Assembly: GCA_021805565.1 (NCBI GenBank)
Contig: JAJZFA010000064.1
Coordinates: 46,527-110,526 of the forward strand
Length of the DNA: 64,000 nt
Direction of reading: 5' to 3'
Origin: Pseudomonadota bacterium
Lineage (GTDB): Bacteria > Pseudomonadota > Alphaproteobacteria > Acetobacterales > Acetobacteraceae
A program made the translations under genes and the position numbers. Positions within the stretch are counted from its first letter, which is position 1. Each line of letters starts with the position of its first letter. Below are positions 55,781 to 63,827 of the stretch, in pieces. The notes beneath the pieces were generated by a model. That model had not been told where the DNA came from. It ran no database searches and was given only the letters and a program-made list of their open reading frames with translations.

Positions 55781-56380
55781 ATGATTAACCGCCGGCATTT
55801 TCTGATCCTGGCCGCCGCATCGGTAGCGGCACCGTTAGCGGCGCATGCGCAAGCCACCGAAAAGGCCGCCGCATTCGTCAAATCGACCGGCGACCGGCTG
55901 ATCGCGGTCGTCAACGGGCCTGGTTCGGCGGCGGCGAAACGGGCCGGTATGACCCAGGTTATCGATACCGATGTGGATGTCGAAGGGATTGGCCGGTTCT
56001 GCCTGGGCCGATTCTGGCGTCAGGCGAGCCCCGATCAGCAGAAGCGATATCTCGACCTGTTCCACCAGGTGCTGGTGACCAACATCACCTCAAAGTTGGG
56101 CGAATATCAGGGCGTGACCTTCACCATGGGCCGGAGCAAGGAGCAGGACGACCAAGCGGTGATATCGACAACCGTCTCGCGCCCGAACAACGCCCCCACG
56201 GCGGTCGATTGGGTGATTTCCAATCCGTCGTCCAATCCGAAGATCGTCGATGTGCTGGCCGAGGGCACGTCGCTGCGGCTAACGCAGCGGCAGGATTATG
56301 CGTCGTATCTGGTGCATAACAACAACAACATCGATGCCCTGATCGCCGCGATGAAAACCCAGACCGAGCAGGGAAAATAG
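55781..56380 (+). CDS. mlaC: Periplasmic phospholipid carrier MlaC
   Basis: A 199-residue MlaC/Ttg2D (tolerance) protein. The signal peptide MINRRHFLILAAASVAAPLAAHA contains a twin-arginine-like RRHFL, so Tat export is possible. The mature part has VEGIGRFCLGRFWRQASPDQQKRYLDLF, the family core, and ends with SLRLTQRQDYASYLVHNNNNIDALI, the usual C-terminal helix. It shuttles phospholipid between MlaA and the inner-membrane MlaFEDB complex, whose genes are not in the window. Hopanoid-linked HpnM is a related family and an alternative name. Confidence 0.9.
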   Translation: MINRRHFLILAAASVAAPLAAHAQATEKAAAFVKSTGDRLIAVVNGPGSAAAKRAGMTQVIDTDVDVEGIGRFCLGRFWRQASPDQQKRYLDLFHQVLVTNITSKLGEYQGVTFTMGRSKEQDDQAVISTTVSRPNNAPTAVDWVISNPSSNPKIVDVLAEGTSLRLTQRQDYASYLVHNNNNIDALIAAMKTQTEQGK

Positions 56381-56499
56381 GCGGCGTTTACGCCGGACGC
56401 CGTGTTGGCCGGGGAGACAGGCTTATGGGTCGGGCGGATGACCATGCCGGTTGGTCGCCAGTGCCAACCGCCCAAACCTGGACAAAAAAGCGGCCGGCC

Positions 56500-56646
56500 T
56501 TAGTCCGGTTCGCGACGGCGGTCGCGGGCCTTTTCCCGATCCAGGCGCTGCGTCCGCCGCAGTCGGTACAGTTCCCAGAACAGGAACACCAGAACAGCGC
56601 CTTCGCCGATCGCCCATTCCCACTGCACGCCGCTGGGCCACGTCAT
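56500..56646 (-). CDS. 48-residue single-helix membrane protein
   Basis: Read from the ATG at 56646, which overlaps the stop of the upstream gene as ATGA, the frame gives a 48-residue protein. The N-terminal half holds a hydrophobic helix (WAIGEGAVLVFLFWELY), and the C-terminus is very basic and charged (RLRRTQRLDREKARDRRR). The overlap and the clear membrane/charged layout make it a plausible real gene. It would be the last gene of the pigment-gene run. No family recognised. Confidence 0.6.
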   Translation of the reverse strand: MTWPSGVQWEWAIGEGAVLVFLFWELYRLRRTQRLDREKARDRRREPD

Positions 56647-56996
56647 TCCGCCGGTCTCATGGCCGCGCCCATTGTCCCGGCCGCCACACCCGGAGTCGCG
56701 GTCGCCAGCACCAGATAAACGGCATAACTCGCCAGAACAAACAGCAGTCCGGCGAAATCGAGCGGTGTCAGGTAAGCCCGACCGCCCAAGACATAATAGA
56801 ACAGCGTCATCTTCAACGCGACGAACGCAACCGCGAACAGGGCAAGCGGCCGCACGATTTTGCCCATCGCGGCGAATTCCGGCCTGATCGCCCCGGCCGG
56901 CAGCGGCGTCCTGAGTTTGTTCCGGCGTTTGACCAGGCCGGCCGCCAGCAGCCCCAGCCCGAGCGGTAATAATGCCGTTGCCAGAATGTCATGCAT
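56643..56996 (-). CDS. Small membrane protein downstream of crtB
   Basis: A 117-residue protein with three hydrophobic segments: ILATALLPLGLGLLAAGLV (~4-22), PLALFAVAFVALKMTLFYYVLGG (~50-72) and FAGLLFVLASYAVYLVLAT (~80-99). A basic KRRNK follows the first helix. I do not recognise a family. It starts 12 bp after crtB and overlaps the 48-residue gene, so it belongs to the same transcript and may have a role in carotenoid handling in the membrane. That role is inferred from position only. Confidence 0.75.
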   Translation of the reverse strand: MHDILATALLPLGLGLLAAGLVKRRNKLRTPLPAGAIRPEFAAMGKIVRPLALFAVAFVALKMTLFYYVLGGRAYLTPLDFAGLLFVLASYAVYLVLATATPGVAAGTMGAAMRPAE

Positions 56997-57008
56997 GTCG
57001 CGCCTCCG

Positions 57009-58043
57009 TTATGGCCGCACCCGTTGTCGTTGTTCCAGCCGCTCGAACAACGCGATGGTCCAAAGCATGCGATCGGCAATCGCCCACCACGGAACGGGCG
57101 CTTTCTCGGATACGGGCCGCGGCGCCGCCTGGACCACGGCATCGACCAGGAACATGCCTTCCGGAACGCATGCCCCGGTCAGCTGGCGCCAGGGCAGCGC
57201 CATGCCGGCCATCCCCATCGCCAGCACCTTTATTTTCCGCCCTTTGCCGACCACCGCCCGGCCCGACACCGAATCCAGCCCGCGGCGCGCAACCTCCTGT
57301 CCGATTTCCGCATACAGCAGCCCGGCGGCGCCAATTCCGAGGCGGCACTTCAGCGGCAACCGGGCGATCCCGGCGGCAGCCTGACGGTATTGCAAATCGG
57401 CAACCGCGAGCAATCGCCCGACAACGCCCGCGAGAGCGGCGGAATGTTCGGGAGCGGCCAAAAACCGCTCGGGGTCTATGCCGGCCTCGGCCAGCCAATC
57501 GAGCGGCAGATATAACCGCCCATTGCGGGCGTCCTCCCCCACATCGCGGGCAATGTTCGATAACTGCATCGCCACACCCAGGCCGACCGCCGCCGCCAGC
57601 CGGTCCGCATCGCGCACGCCCATCAGCACAGCCATCATCGCGCCGACGGTGCCGGCCACCCGCACCGCGTAGCCGCGCAAAGCGGACAAATCCTGGTAGC
57701 GGCGCCCTGCGGCGTCCCATGCGAAGCCTTCCAGCAGCGCATCCGGCAGCGCACGCGGAATCGCGAACCGCTCCGCGATGGACGCGAACGCCCGGTCGGC
57801 CGGAATGGCCAGCGGGCGACCCTGGTATGCTCGGGTCAGCCGCTCCCGCAGCCACGCCACCGACCCGGTTCCGCCGTCGATCGCGTCGTCGGCTTCGCGG
57901 CAGAACGCATACAGCGCCACGGCGGGATCGCGGACGGATCGAGGCAGCAACCGCGCAGCGGCGTCGAAACTTTTGGAACCGCCCCGCAACAGGGTCCGGC
58001 ATGCATCCAGGTCGGCAATCCCGGTATCATAGGGCAAAAGCAT
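57009..58043 (-). CDS. crtB: Phytoene synthase
   Basis: A 344-residue trans-isoprenyl diphosphate synthase-like enzyme that condenses two geranylgeranyl-PP into phytoene. The start at 58043 (MLLPYDTG) is the family-like one; the frame extends to 58118. Key motifs: SKSFDAAARLLP near residue 23, YAFCREADDAID near 45 (first Asp-rich motif), and QLSNIARDVGEDARNGRLYLP near 150, the second Asp-rich motif. The 17-bp overlap with crtI means co-translation. The mid-part ADLQYRQAAAGIARLPL is typical of CrtB. Confidence 0.92.
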   Translation of the reverse strand: MLLPYDTGIADLDACRTLLRGGSKSFDAAARLLPRSVRDPAVALYAFCREADDAIDGGTGSVAWLRERLTRAYQGRPLAIPADRAFASIAERFAIPRALPDALLEGFAWDAAGRRYQDLSALRGYAVRVAGTVGAMMAVLMGVRDADRLAAAVGLGVAMQLSNIARDVGEDARNGRLYLPLDWLAEAGIDPERFLAAPEHSAALAGVVGRLLAVADLQYRQAAAGIARLPLKCRLGIGAAGLLYAEIGQEVARRGLDSVSGRAVVGKGRKIKVLAMGMAGMALPWRQLTGACVPEGMFLVDAVVQAAPRPVSEKAPVPWWAIADRMLWTIALFERLEQRQRVRP

Positions 58044-59553
58044 GCGGCACCACCCGGTCGAGAACTTTAGCGGAAGACAGAACGCCCGGCACGCCGGCGC
58101 CCGGATGGGTGCCGGCACCGACCAGATAAAGCCCGTCGATATCCTCGCTGCGGTTATGCGGGCGGAACCAGGCGCTTTGCAGCAGCACCGGCTCCAGTCC
58201 GAACGCCGCGCCGCGCCACGCGCACAACCTGCTTTGGAAATCCAGCGGCGTCATGATCCGCGAGGTAACAACTCGTTTTTCGAGATCGGGCAGCAAAGTC
58301 GCCGACAGATGGGCCGCGATCAGCTTGCGATATGGTTCGGCGGCGGTTTTCCAGTCGGTCCGGCCATCCAGGTTAGGGACTGGCGACAGCACGTAGAACG
58401 CATCGCAACCATCGGGCGCCAGAGACCTGTCCGTCGCCGTCGGCCGGTGCAAATACAGCGAAAAATCGTCGGCCAGCACTTTATGTTTGAAGATATCGCG
58501 CAGCAGCTCGCGATAGCGCGGCCCCAGTACGATTGTATGATGGGGAACGTCCTCGTACCGCTTGTCGGTACCGAAATACCAGACAAACAGTCCCATGGAG
58601 TATCGCGCGCGCGCCAGCCGCCGGTTGGTCCAGCGGCGCCGAACCGCGGGGGGCACCAACATCCGATACGTCCAGGCCGAGTCCGCGTTGGATACCACGA
58701 TGTCCGCCGCGATCGTTTCGCCGGAGGTCAGTCTGACGCCCGTCGCCTTGCGGCCAGAGACCGAAATCTGCTCGACCTCGGCGCCGGTGCGGATAACATT
58801 GCCCTGCCCCTCGATCAGGTTGGCCAGCCCGCGCACGACCTCGCCGGTGCCGCCCATGGCGAAATGCACTCCCCAGCGGCGTTCCAGGTATGGGATCAAG
58901 GTGTAGATGGCGCTGGCGCTGAACGGGTTGCCGCCAATCAGCAGCGGATGGAAACTAAAGACAATACGCAGCCGTTCGTCCTTCATGAACGTGCTGACCA
59001 GCGAATATACGCTGCGATAACCGCCCAAACGAAGGAGGTCCGGCGCTACCCGGATCATGTCGGCGACCGATCCGAATGGAACGTCGCCCAGTTCCTCGAA
59101 CCCGATGCGGCATGTCGTTTCGCTCAGCCGCATGAAGCGTTCGTAGCCATCGACATCGCCGGGGGACAGACGCGCGACCTCCGCCCGCATGGCATCCGGA
59201 TCGCCGGTGTAATCGAAAGCGGTGCCGTCGTGGAAGCGGATGCGGTAAAACGGCGAGACCGGCCGCAGGGTTACATCGTCGGACATGCGGCGGCCGCACA
59301 GGGTCCACAGTTCTTCCAGCAGGAACGGCGCGGTCAGGATGGTCGGTCCGGCATCGAACGTGAAACCGTCCTGACGGAATACGGACGCTCGTCCCCCCGG
59401 CGCATCCAGCTTTTCCACCACCGTCACGCGATATCCGCGCGCGCCGAGGCGGATAGCGGCGGCCAGTCCGCCGAAACCGGCGCCGATGACGACCGCATGG
59501 CGAACCGCGGGGAAGGATGGCAGGTCGAAGGCGGCAGGTGTCAACGAGTCCAT
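58027..59553 (-). CDS. crtI: Phytoene desaturase
   Basis: A 508-residue FAD-dependent CrtI-type desaturase that converts phytoene to neurosporene or lycopene. The Rossmann motif AVVIGAGFGGLAAAIRLGARG lies at ~19-39 and VTVVEKLDAPGGR follows. The C-terminal signature is present: GLYLVGAGTHPGAGVPGV, then the AKVLDRVV helix. The first ATG with family-like sequence is at 59553; an upstream TTG at 59580 is open too. No ribosome site is obvious. A TGT-N12-ACA palindrome ends nine bases before the start. The number of desaturation steps cannot be told. Confidence 0.93.
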   Translation of the reverse strand: MDSLTPAAFDLPSFPAVRHAVVIGAGFGGLAAAIRLGARGYRVTVVEKLDAPGGRASVFRQDGFTFDAGPTILTAPFLLEELWTLCGRRMSDDVTLRPVSPFYRIRFHDGTAFDYTGDPDAMRAEVARLSPGDVDGYERFMRLSETTCRIGFEELGDVPFGSVADMIRVAPDLLRLGGYRSVYSLVSTFMKDERLRIVFSFHPLLIGGNPFSASAIYTLIPYLERRWGVHFAMGGTGEVVRGLANLIEGQGNVIRTGAEVEQISVSGRKATGVRLTSGETIAADIVVSNADSAWTYRMLVPPAVRRRWTNRRLARARYSMGLFVWYFGTDKRYEDVPHHTIVLGPRYRELLRDIFKHKVLADDFSLYLHRPTATDRSLAPDGCDAFYVLSPVPNLDGRTDWKTAAEPYRKLIAAHLSATLLPDLEKRVVTSRIMTPLDFQSRLCAWRGAAFGLEPVLLQSAWFRPHNRSEDIDGLYLVGAGTHPGAGVPGVLSSAKVLDRVVPHAFAL

Positions 59554-59561
59554 ACACGAAC

Positions 59562-59579
59562 TGTAAACTGAATAAGACA
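59562..59579. promoter_or_regulatory. TGT-N12-ACA motif before crtI (PpsR/CrtJ type)
   Basis: Plus-strand TGTAAACTGAATAAGACA fits TGT-N12-ACA, the site of the redox/light repressor PpsR (CrtJ) found before bch and crt genes of purple bacteria. It fills the 43-bp gap between the small membrane gene and crtI. About 15 such matches are expected by chance in a window of this size, so the support is its position and the second site before bchI. Confidence 0.6.
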
Positions 59580-59596
59580 ACGATGGCCATAGCGAT

Positions 59597-59854
59597 TTAG
59601 CGCCGCCAGCGCATCCAGTTGTCCCAGAGATGCGCGATCAACGCACCGGCCAACGCGGCGGGCACCCAGGGCCAGGCTGCTCCCGCCATCGTCGCGCGCA
59701 GAGCCAGCATCAGGCACACTCCGGGCAGTATCATTGCGATGACCGCGCGGGCCGGCACGTGGCCGCGCAGCCAGCGGATCAGGAAAGTTCCTTCCAGCAA
59801 CGCGAACAGCACAATCAGGTCCATCAGATGCGGTGAGGTCAGGCTTTCAATCAT
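59597..59854 (-). CDS. Small membrane protein between bchO and crtI
   Basis: An 85-residue protein read from the ATG at 59854, which overlaps the bchO stop by eight bases (ATGATTGA). It has three hydrophobic segments: LMDLIVLFALLEGTFLIRWL, AVIAMILPGVCLMLALRA and WPWVPAALAGALIAHLWD, then a basic tail (WMRWRR). The upstream extension to 59953 is antisense-like and rejected. No family recognised with certainty. Its place in a bch-crt operon suggests a role in the photosynthetic membrane. Confidence 0.75.
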   Translation of the reverse strand: MIESLTSPHLMDLIVLFALLEGTFLIRWLRGHVPARAVIAMILPGVCLMLALRATMAGAAWPWVPAALAGALIAHLWDNWMRWRR

Positions 59855-60728
59855 TGCCCTGTCCGCCCGCGTGGCGCAGCAGCTTGGCAATGTCGCCGGG
59901 CTTTTCCTCATGCGCGAGATGACCCAGTCCGCGCAGCGACACCAGTTCGGCATCGGGCACGAGGGAACGGACCCGGACGGATTCGGACGGCGGCACCATG
60001 CCGTCCCGGCTACCGGTGACCAAAATGAGGCGCTGGCGCAAACGCGGCAGGTCGCGTGCCAGCGCGTGCAGGTCCCAGTTCGCCATTAAGCCGAGCGCCC
60101 CCCGCACATGGCCTTCATTCGCGGTGAGGCGGGCGTACAACCGCATGCCTTCTTCGTCGATACGGGACCCGGTCGACCGCACCAGCCGCTCGACCGACGG
60201 GCGCGACCCGGCGAACACGGTGAACAGCTTGGCGGTCAGCCGCGAGCTTGCGAGAAACCGGGCGGCCGGGCCGAAAAAATCGTTCGCCAAACCGGTAAAG
60301 GGCAACAGCGCGCCATTCAGGCTTACTACCGCGGACGGCGCGATGGTGCCGTCCAGGGCCATGCGGACGGCGATGGCCGCCCCGGCGGAATGGCCGGCGA
60401 CCAGGGCGGGAGCCAAATCCACTGCGCGCAGCAGTGCGGCGAGTCCGCGTGCCACTTCCGGTAACGCATAGCCGGAGGCGGACGCGGGTTCGGCGGTAAA
60501 GCCATGGCCGGGCAGATCGGGCACCACCACCGTAAAAGACGATGCCAGCAGCGGCGCCAGGGTCCGGAACGAATGCGCCGACGCGCCGGTGCCGTGAATC
60601 AGCAGCAAAGCCGGACCGCTGCCCATCGTCTGCACATGCCAGCGCAATCCGCCGGCGGCGACGAAGCGGCTAAATGTCCGGTTCGGCCAGTCTTTTCCGT
60701 CCCGTTCCCAGTTCAGCCGGCCGCTCAC
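59847..60728 (-). CDS. bchO: Magnesium-chelatase-associated alpha/beta hydrolase BchO
   Basis: A 293-residue alpha/beta hydrolase. The start is the GTG at 60728, which overlaps the bchD stop as GTGA; the longer frame upstream is a shadow of bchD. It begins VSGRLNWERDGKDWPNR, typical of BchO. The oxyanion motif is LLIHGTGASAHSFR and the nucleophile elbow is GHSAGAAIA. Near the end are VTGSRDGMVPP and GLGHLAHEEKP, placing the Asp and His. BchO is routinely encoded beside bchD and bchI, and its exact reaction in bacteriochlorophyll synthesis is not settled. Confidence 0.92.
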   Translation of the reverse strand: MSGRLNWERDGKDWPNRTFSRFVAAGGLRWHVQTMGSGPALLLIHGTGASAHSFRTLAPLLASSFTVVVPDLPGHGFTAEPASASGYALPEVARGLAALLRAVDLAPALVAGHSAGAAIAVRMALDGTIAPSAVVSLNGALLPFTGLANDFFGPAARFLASSRLTAKLFTVFAGSRPSVERLVRSTGSRIDEEGMRLYARLTANEGHVRGALGLMANWDLHALARDLPRLRQRLILVTGSRDGMVPPSESVRVRSLVPDAELVSLRGLGHLAHEEKPGDIAKLLRHAGGQGND

Positions 60729-62491
60729 GATGTCGCGGCGGATCGCACCGCTCGGGATAAGGCCGAAGCGTCGGCATAGGGCAGCGGGACGTAATGCGCG
60801 GCCATTTCCCCGGCGAGCCGGCGGGCGAACGGGTTGGGGCGCGGGGACGTATCGACCAAAAGCGCGGCCACGCCGGAGGCTTTCAGCATCCGAGCGGCGT
60901 CCAGGGCTTCGGCTTCGGCACGCGGACGGCCACCGGAACCATCGCGGGCGATGTTGGCGCGCGCATCGGTCAGCAACGTAATAATGGGTGTCCGGCCGGT
61001 TCGGCGAACGGTACCGGCCAACGCCAGCGCGGCCTCGATTCCGGCGGCAAGCGGAGTTGGCCCCCCGCCGGGCAGGCCCGCGAGGCAGCGCTTGGCGCGC
61101 AGCAGCGATCCGGTCGGGGGCAATAAAAGCGTGGCGACGGTGCCGCGAAACGCGATCAGCGCCACCTCGTCGCGGCGGACATAGCAATCGGCCAGCAGCA
61201 GTTCCACGGCGCCCTTGGCCTCGGCCAGCCGGTTCATCGCGGCCGAACCGGAGGCGTCGACCGCGAAGACCGTGGTGGTGCCGATGCGCTGACGGAAGCG
61301 GATAATGCGGAAATCCTCGCGCCGGACCTCGAACCGGCCGGTGCCGCCACGCAGTTTTTGCCAGGGGGCGGCGGCTTTCAGGGTTTCCAGAAGATGCAGC
61401 CTGGCGCCGTTTTTGGGTTCGCCTTGGCGGATGCCGGCCGGCCGGCCACGCTTGAACGATACCTTGAACTGACCCGCCCGTCCGGGGGTGCGGACCAGGC
61501 CGCGTTCGGCCTGCGTCGCCGCAAGCCTGGCCAGCAGGTCCGGCGGCAGGGCGGCCTTTGCGGCGTCTAGCACCGTATCCTCAAGTGGCTGGTCCGGTAG
61601 TTGCTGCTCTCCGGACGAAGCGTCCCCAGAGTCCGGCGATTCGGGCTGTTGTTCGTTTTCGGCTTGCTCGGGCGGCGGAAAGCGGGTGGCGCGTGGCGCC
61701 AGAACCAGGCGGGCGGCGAGTCCGAGGTCGTCTTCGGTCACATGCTCGTTGCCCGACAACGCCGCGGCGATCCGCGCCGTCCGCAGCGCGAGCAATGGGG
61801 CGCGGAGGGAATCGATGCCGAGCGCCACGGCCGCGTGGCAGAGGGAGTCGGCGGCGGCGGCGTCGTCCAGGCCGGCGAGGCGGTGGGAAGGGCCGTTTCC
61901 GGGCATGCCAGGACCCAGTTCAACCACGGCGGCGTGAATCGAAACCGGGGGCGGTTCGCCGACGGCATCGGTCACGTCGCCCCAGGCGACCTCGGTTAAA
62001 TCCAGATGGAATGCCATGCGGTCGAGCAGCGACAACGGCGGACGCTCGTCTGGTCCGGCGCCTTCGTCCAGGGCGACAACGCCGACCCGGGCCGGGAAGA
62101 CGCCCGACAAGCCATCGCGCTGTAGCGTCACCGAACCCTCATCGATCGCGGCCCGCAGCCGGGCCGCGGTTCCGGGTTCGATACGCTCCGCCATGGCCAG
62201 TACGACAATTCCGCCATCGGCCTCGGCCAGCAGGCCGCTCCGCACCACGGGGCGGCCCGCCTGAAGCGTGGCCGCAAGGTCCAGGCCGCCCAGTAACCGG
62301 TCGTCGCCGATATGCAACGGCAGGCGCCGAACCGGCGCGCCAGCCGGCAGCGCGTTGTACAACAGCGCCAGAAACCGGTCGCGCACCGGACCCGCACCGG
62401 CCCTAACCGACATCCCGCCCAGACCGGCGGGGTCGGCCGCGAACAGCGTCATTGCCTGTAACGCATCGGCCCAGATGGCCGCACCGCTCAT
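60725..62491 (-). CDS. bchD: Magnesium chelatase subunit D
   Basis: A 588-residue BchD protein. The N-terminal half is a degenerate AAA+ module. An acidic/Pro-rich linker (EQAENEQQPESPDSGDASS, ~275-295) separates it from a von Willebrand A domain with the MIDAS motif DASGS at 412-416 and TDARANI. With BchI it forms the ATP-driven motor that lets BchH insert Mg2+ into protoporphyrin IX, the first committed step of bacteriochlorophyll synthesis. It overlaps bchI (ATGA) and bchO (GTGA). bchH is not in the window. Confidence 0.94.
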   Translation of the reverse strand: MSGAAIWADALQAMTLFAADPAGLGGMSVRAGAGPVRDRFLALLYNALPAGAPVRRLPLHIGDDRLLGGLDLAATLQAGRPVVRSGLLAEADGGIVVLAMAERIEPGTAARLRAAIDEGSVTLQRDGLSGVFPARVGVVALDEGAGPDERPPLSLLDRMAFHLDLTEVAWGDVTDAVGEPPPVSIHAAVVELGPGMPGNGPSHRLAGLDDAAAADSLCHAAVALGIDSLRAPLLALRTARIAAALSGNEHVTEDDLGLAARLVLAPRATRFPPPEQAENEQQPESPDSGDASSGEQQLPDQPLEDTVLDAAKAALPPDLLARLAATQAERGLVRTPGRAGQFKVSFKRGRPAGIRQGEPKNGARLHLLETLKAAAPWQKLRGGTGRFEVRREDFRIIRFRQRIGTTTVFAVDASGSAAMNRLAEAKGAVELLLADCYVRRDEVALIAFRGTVATLLLPPTGSLLRAKRCLAGLPGGGPTPLAAGIEAALALAGTVRRTGRTPIITLLTDARANIARDGSGGRPRAEAEALDAARMLKASGVAALLVDTSPRPNPFARRLAGEMAAHYVPLPYADASALSRAVRSAATS

Positions 62492-63504
62492 GGTCCGAAC
62501 AATTCCTCGACAGCGCGCGTCACGCGGGTGCTGGCGACGGCCTCATCCAGCGGATTCCGGCGCAAACGGTGCCCCAGCACCATTGGCGCGACCCGGCGCA
62601 ACTGTGCATCGCCCACCGCGGCATCCCCATCCAGCGCCGCGACCGCCCGCGCCGCCCGGATGAGTGTCAGTTCGCCGCGCAAACCGTCGGTACCGAGCGC
62701 CATGCACAAACGCGCGGCGCGTTCCAGAGCGGCGTCCGGCACGACCACCGACGGCAAATGGGACCGGGCGGATACGATGCTGCGTCGTATCCTGTCCTGG
62801 GCTTTCCGCCACGTCGCGGCGAACGCATCTGGATCGCGATCGAAGCTGTCGCGGCGGCGGATGACGTCGATCCGGGTGGGAAGATCGCCGGGGGTTCGCA
62901 CGTCCACCGATAGGCCGAACCGGTCCAGCAATTGCGGCCGTAATTCGCCTTCTTCGGGATTGCCGCTGCCGATCAGCACAAAGCGGGCCGGATGGCGGAT
63001 GCTGAGACCTTCCCGCTCGACCACGTTTTCGCCCGAGGCCGCCACGTCCAGCAGAAGATCGACGAGATGATCCTCCAGCAGATTGACCTCATCTATATAG
63101 AGGAACCCGCGATTGGCGCGGGCCAGCAATCCGGGTTCGAACACTTTCGATCCGGCCAGCGCGCGTTCCAGGTCGAGGGCGCCGACCACCCTGTCCTCGG
63201 TCGCGCCCAGGGGCATATCCACCACCGGAACCGGCGCCATCGCGGTTCTGCCCTTGCCAGCGGTCCGGCATTCGGCACACCAGCGATCTGGGGCCGCGGG
63301 GTCGCACTGGTACCGGCAACCTTCCACGACCTTCATCGGTGGGAGCAACGCGGCCAACGCCCGCACCGTTGTCGATTTACCGGTGCCGCGGTCGCCGAAT
63401 ACCAGGACTCCGCCGATACCCAGATCGACAGCGGCGACCAGCATCGCCAGTTTCATGTCGTCCTGACCGACGATGGCCGCAAACGGGAAGACCGCGCCGG
63501 CCAT
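62488..63504 (-). CDS. bchI: Magnesium chelatase ATPase subunit I
   Basis: A 338-residue AAA+ protein. It starts with VFPFAAIVGQDDMKLAM, has Walker A GDRGTGKS at 37-44, then YRCDP-like YQCDPAAP in the insert, Walker B GFLYIDEVNLLEDH, and SGNPEEGELRPQLLDRFGL with the arginine finger region. It hydrolyses ATP in the BchI-BchD ring. It is the first gene of the bchI-bchD-bchO run. Upstream, a candidate promoter and a palindrome are visible. No strong ribosome site precedes the ATG, which overlaps the stop of a 10-codon upstream ORF as TGATG. Confidence 0.95.
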   Translation of the reverse strand: MAGAVFPFAAIVGQDDMKLAMLVAAVDLGIGGVLVFGDRGTGKSTTVRALAALLPPMKVVEGCRYQCDPAAPDRWCAECRTAGKGRTAMAPVPVVDMPLGATEDRVVGALDLERALAGSKVFEPGLLARANRGFLYIDEVNLLEDHLVDLLLDVAASGENVVEREGLSIRHPARFVLIGSGNPEEGELRPQLLDRFGLSVDVRTPGDLPTRIDVIRRRDSFDRDPDAFAATWRKAQDRIRRSIVSARSHLPSVVVPDAALERAARLCMALGTDGLRGELTLIRAARAVAALDGDAAVGDAQLRRVAPMVLGHRLRRNPLDEAVASTRVTRAVEELFGP

Positions 63505-63590
63505 CAGGTGGTCGGGCCCGAATCGATGCCACTCATCTGGTTCACGCTGGGTAGGCCTTGCCGATCGATCATGCAGAATTCTGCGGTTTC

Positions 63591-63619
63591 TTTATCGCGG
63601 CGCGACGAATCCCCGTCAA
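63591..63619 (-). promoter_or_regulatory. Candidate sigma-70 promoter of bchI
   Basis: On the minus strand, TTGACG, 17 bases, GATAAA (five and four of six matches) lies about 87 bp before the bchI start. It is the only well-spaced pair of boxes in the leader. The TGT-N12-ACA site sits 20 bp further upstream. Confidence 0.5.
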
Positions 63620-63638
63620 GGCGGGATGTCGCGAGAAC

Positions 63639-63656
63639 TGTCACGTCAGGATGACA
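63639..63656. promoter_or_regulatory. TGT-N12-ACA palindrome before bchI (PpsR/CrtJ type)
   Basis: TGTCACGTCAGGATGACA is a perfect 5-bp inverted repeat (TGTCA-N8-TGACA) with the exact spacing of PpsR/CrtJ operators. It is 20 bp upstream of the candidate -35 box and 135 bp before bchI. No ppsR gene lies in the window. Together with the similar site before crtI it suggests joint oxygen/light control of pigment genes. Confidence 0.65.
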
Positions 63657-63712
63657 GGGTCCGTATGACCCACCGGGTCCGCCGGAAAAGCGTTGGGGGA
63701 TTCGAAATCTTT

Positions 63713-63827
63713 GTTTGAGCGGGCAGCTTTATCGGCGCGCTGACGCACTTATTGCCGATGCTGCGGTAAATCGTCGTTTGAGCGGGCAGCTTTATCGGCG
63801 TGCTGACGCACTTATTGCCGATGCTGC
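63713..63827. repeat. 52-bp direct repeat, two tandem copies with 63-bp period
   Basis: Bases 63713-63764 and 63776-63827 are identical except one base (C/T). Each unit carries an imperfect inverted repeat (GCAGC..ATCGGC / GCCGAT.GCTGC) able to form a stem-loop. The copies lie upstream of the bchI promoter and may be a small hairpin element or a regulatory array. Two copies are too few for CRISPR. Confidence 0.85.

Noticed and set aside
60729..61187. Upstream extension of the bchO frame
   Set aside because: It lies inside bchD and is Arg-rich nonsense. The GTG at 60728 overlapping the bchD stop gives the family-like start.
63713..63827. Tandem repeat as a CRISPR array
   Set aside because: Only two copies, an 11-bp spacer and no cas genes.
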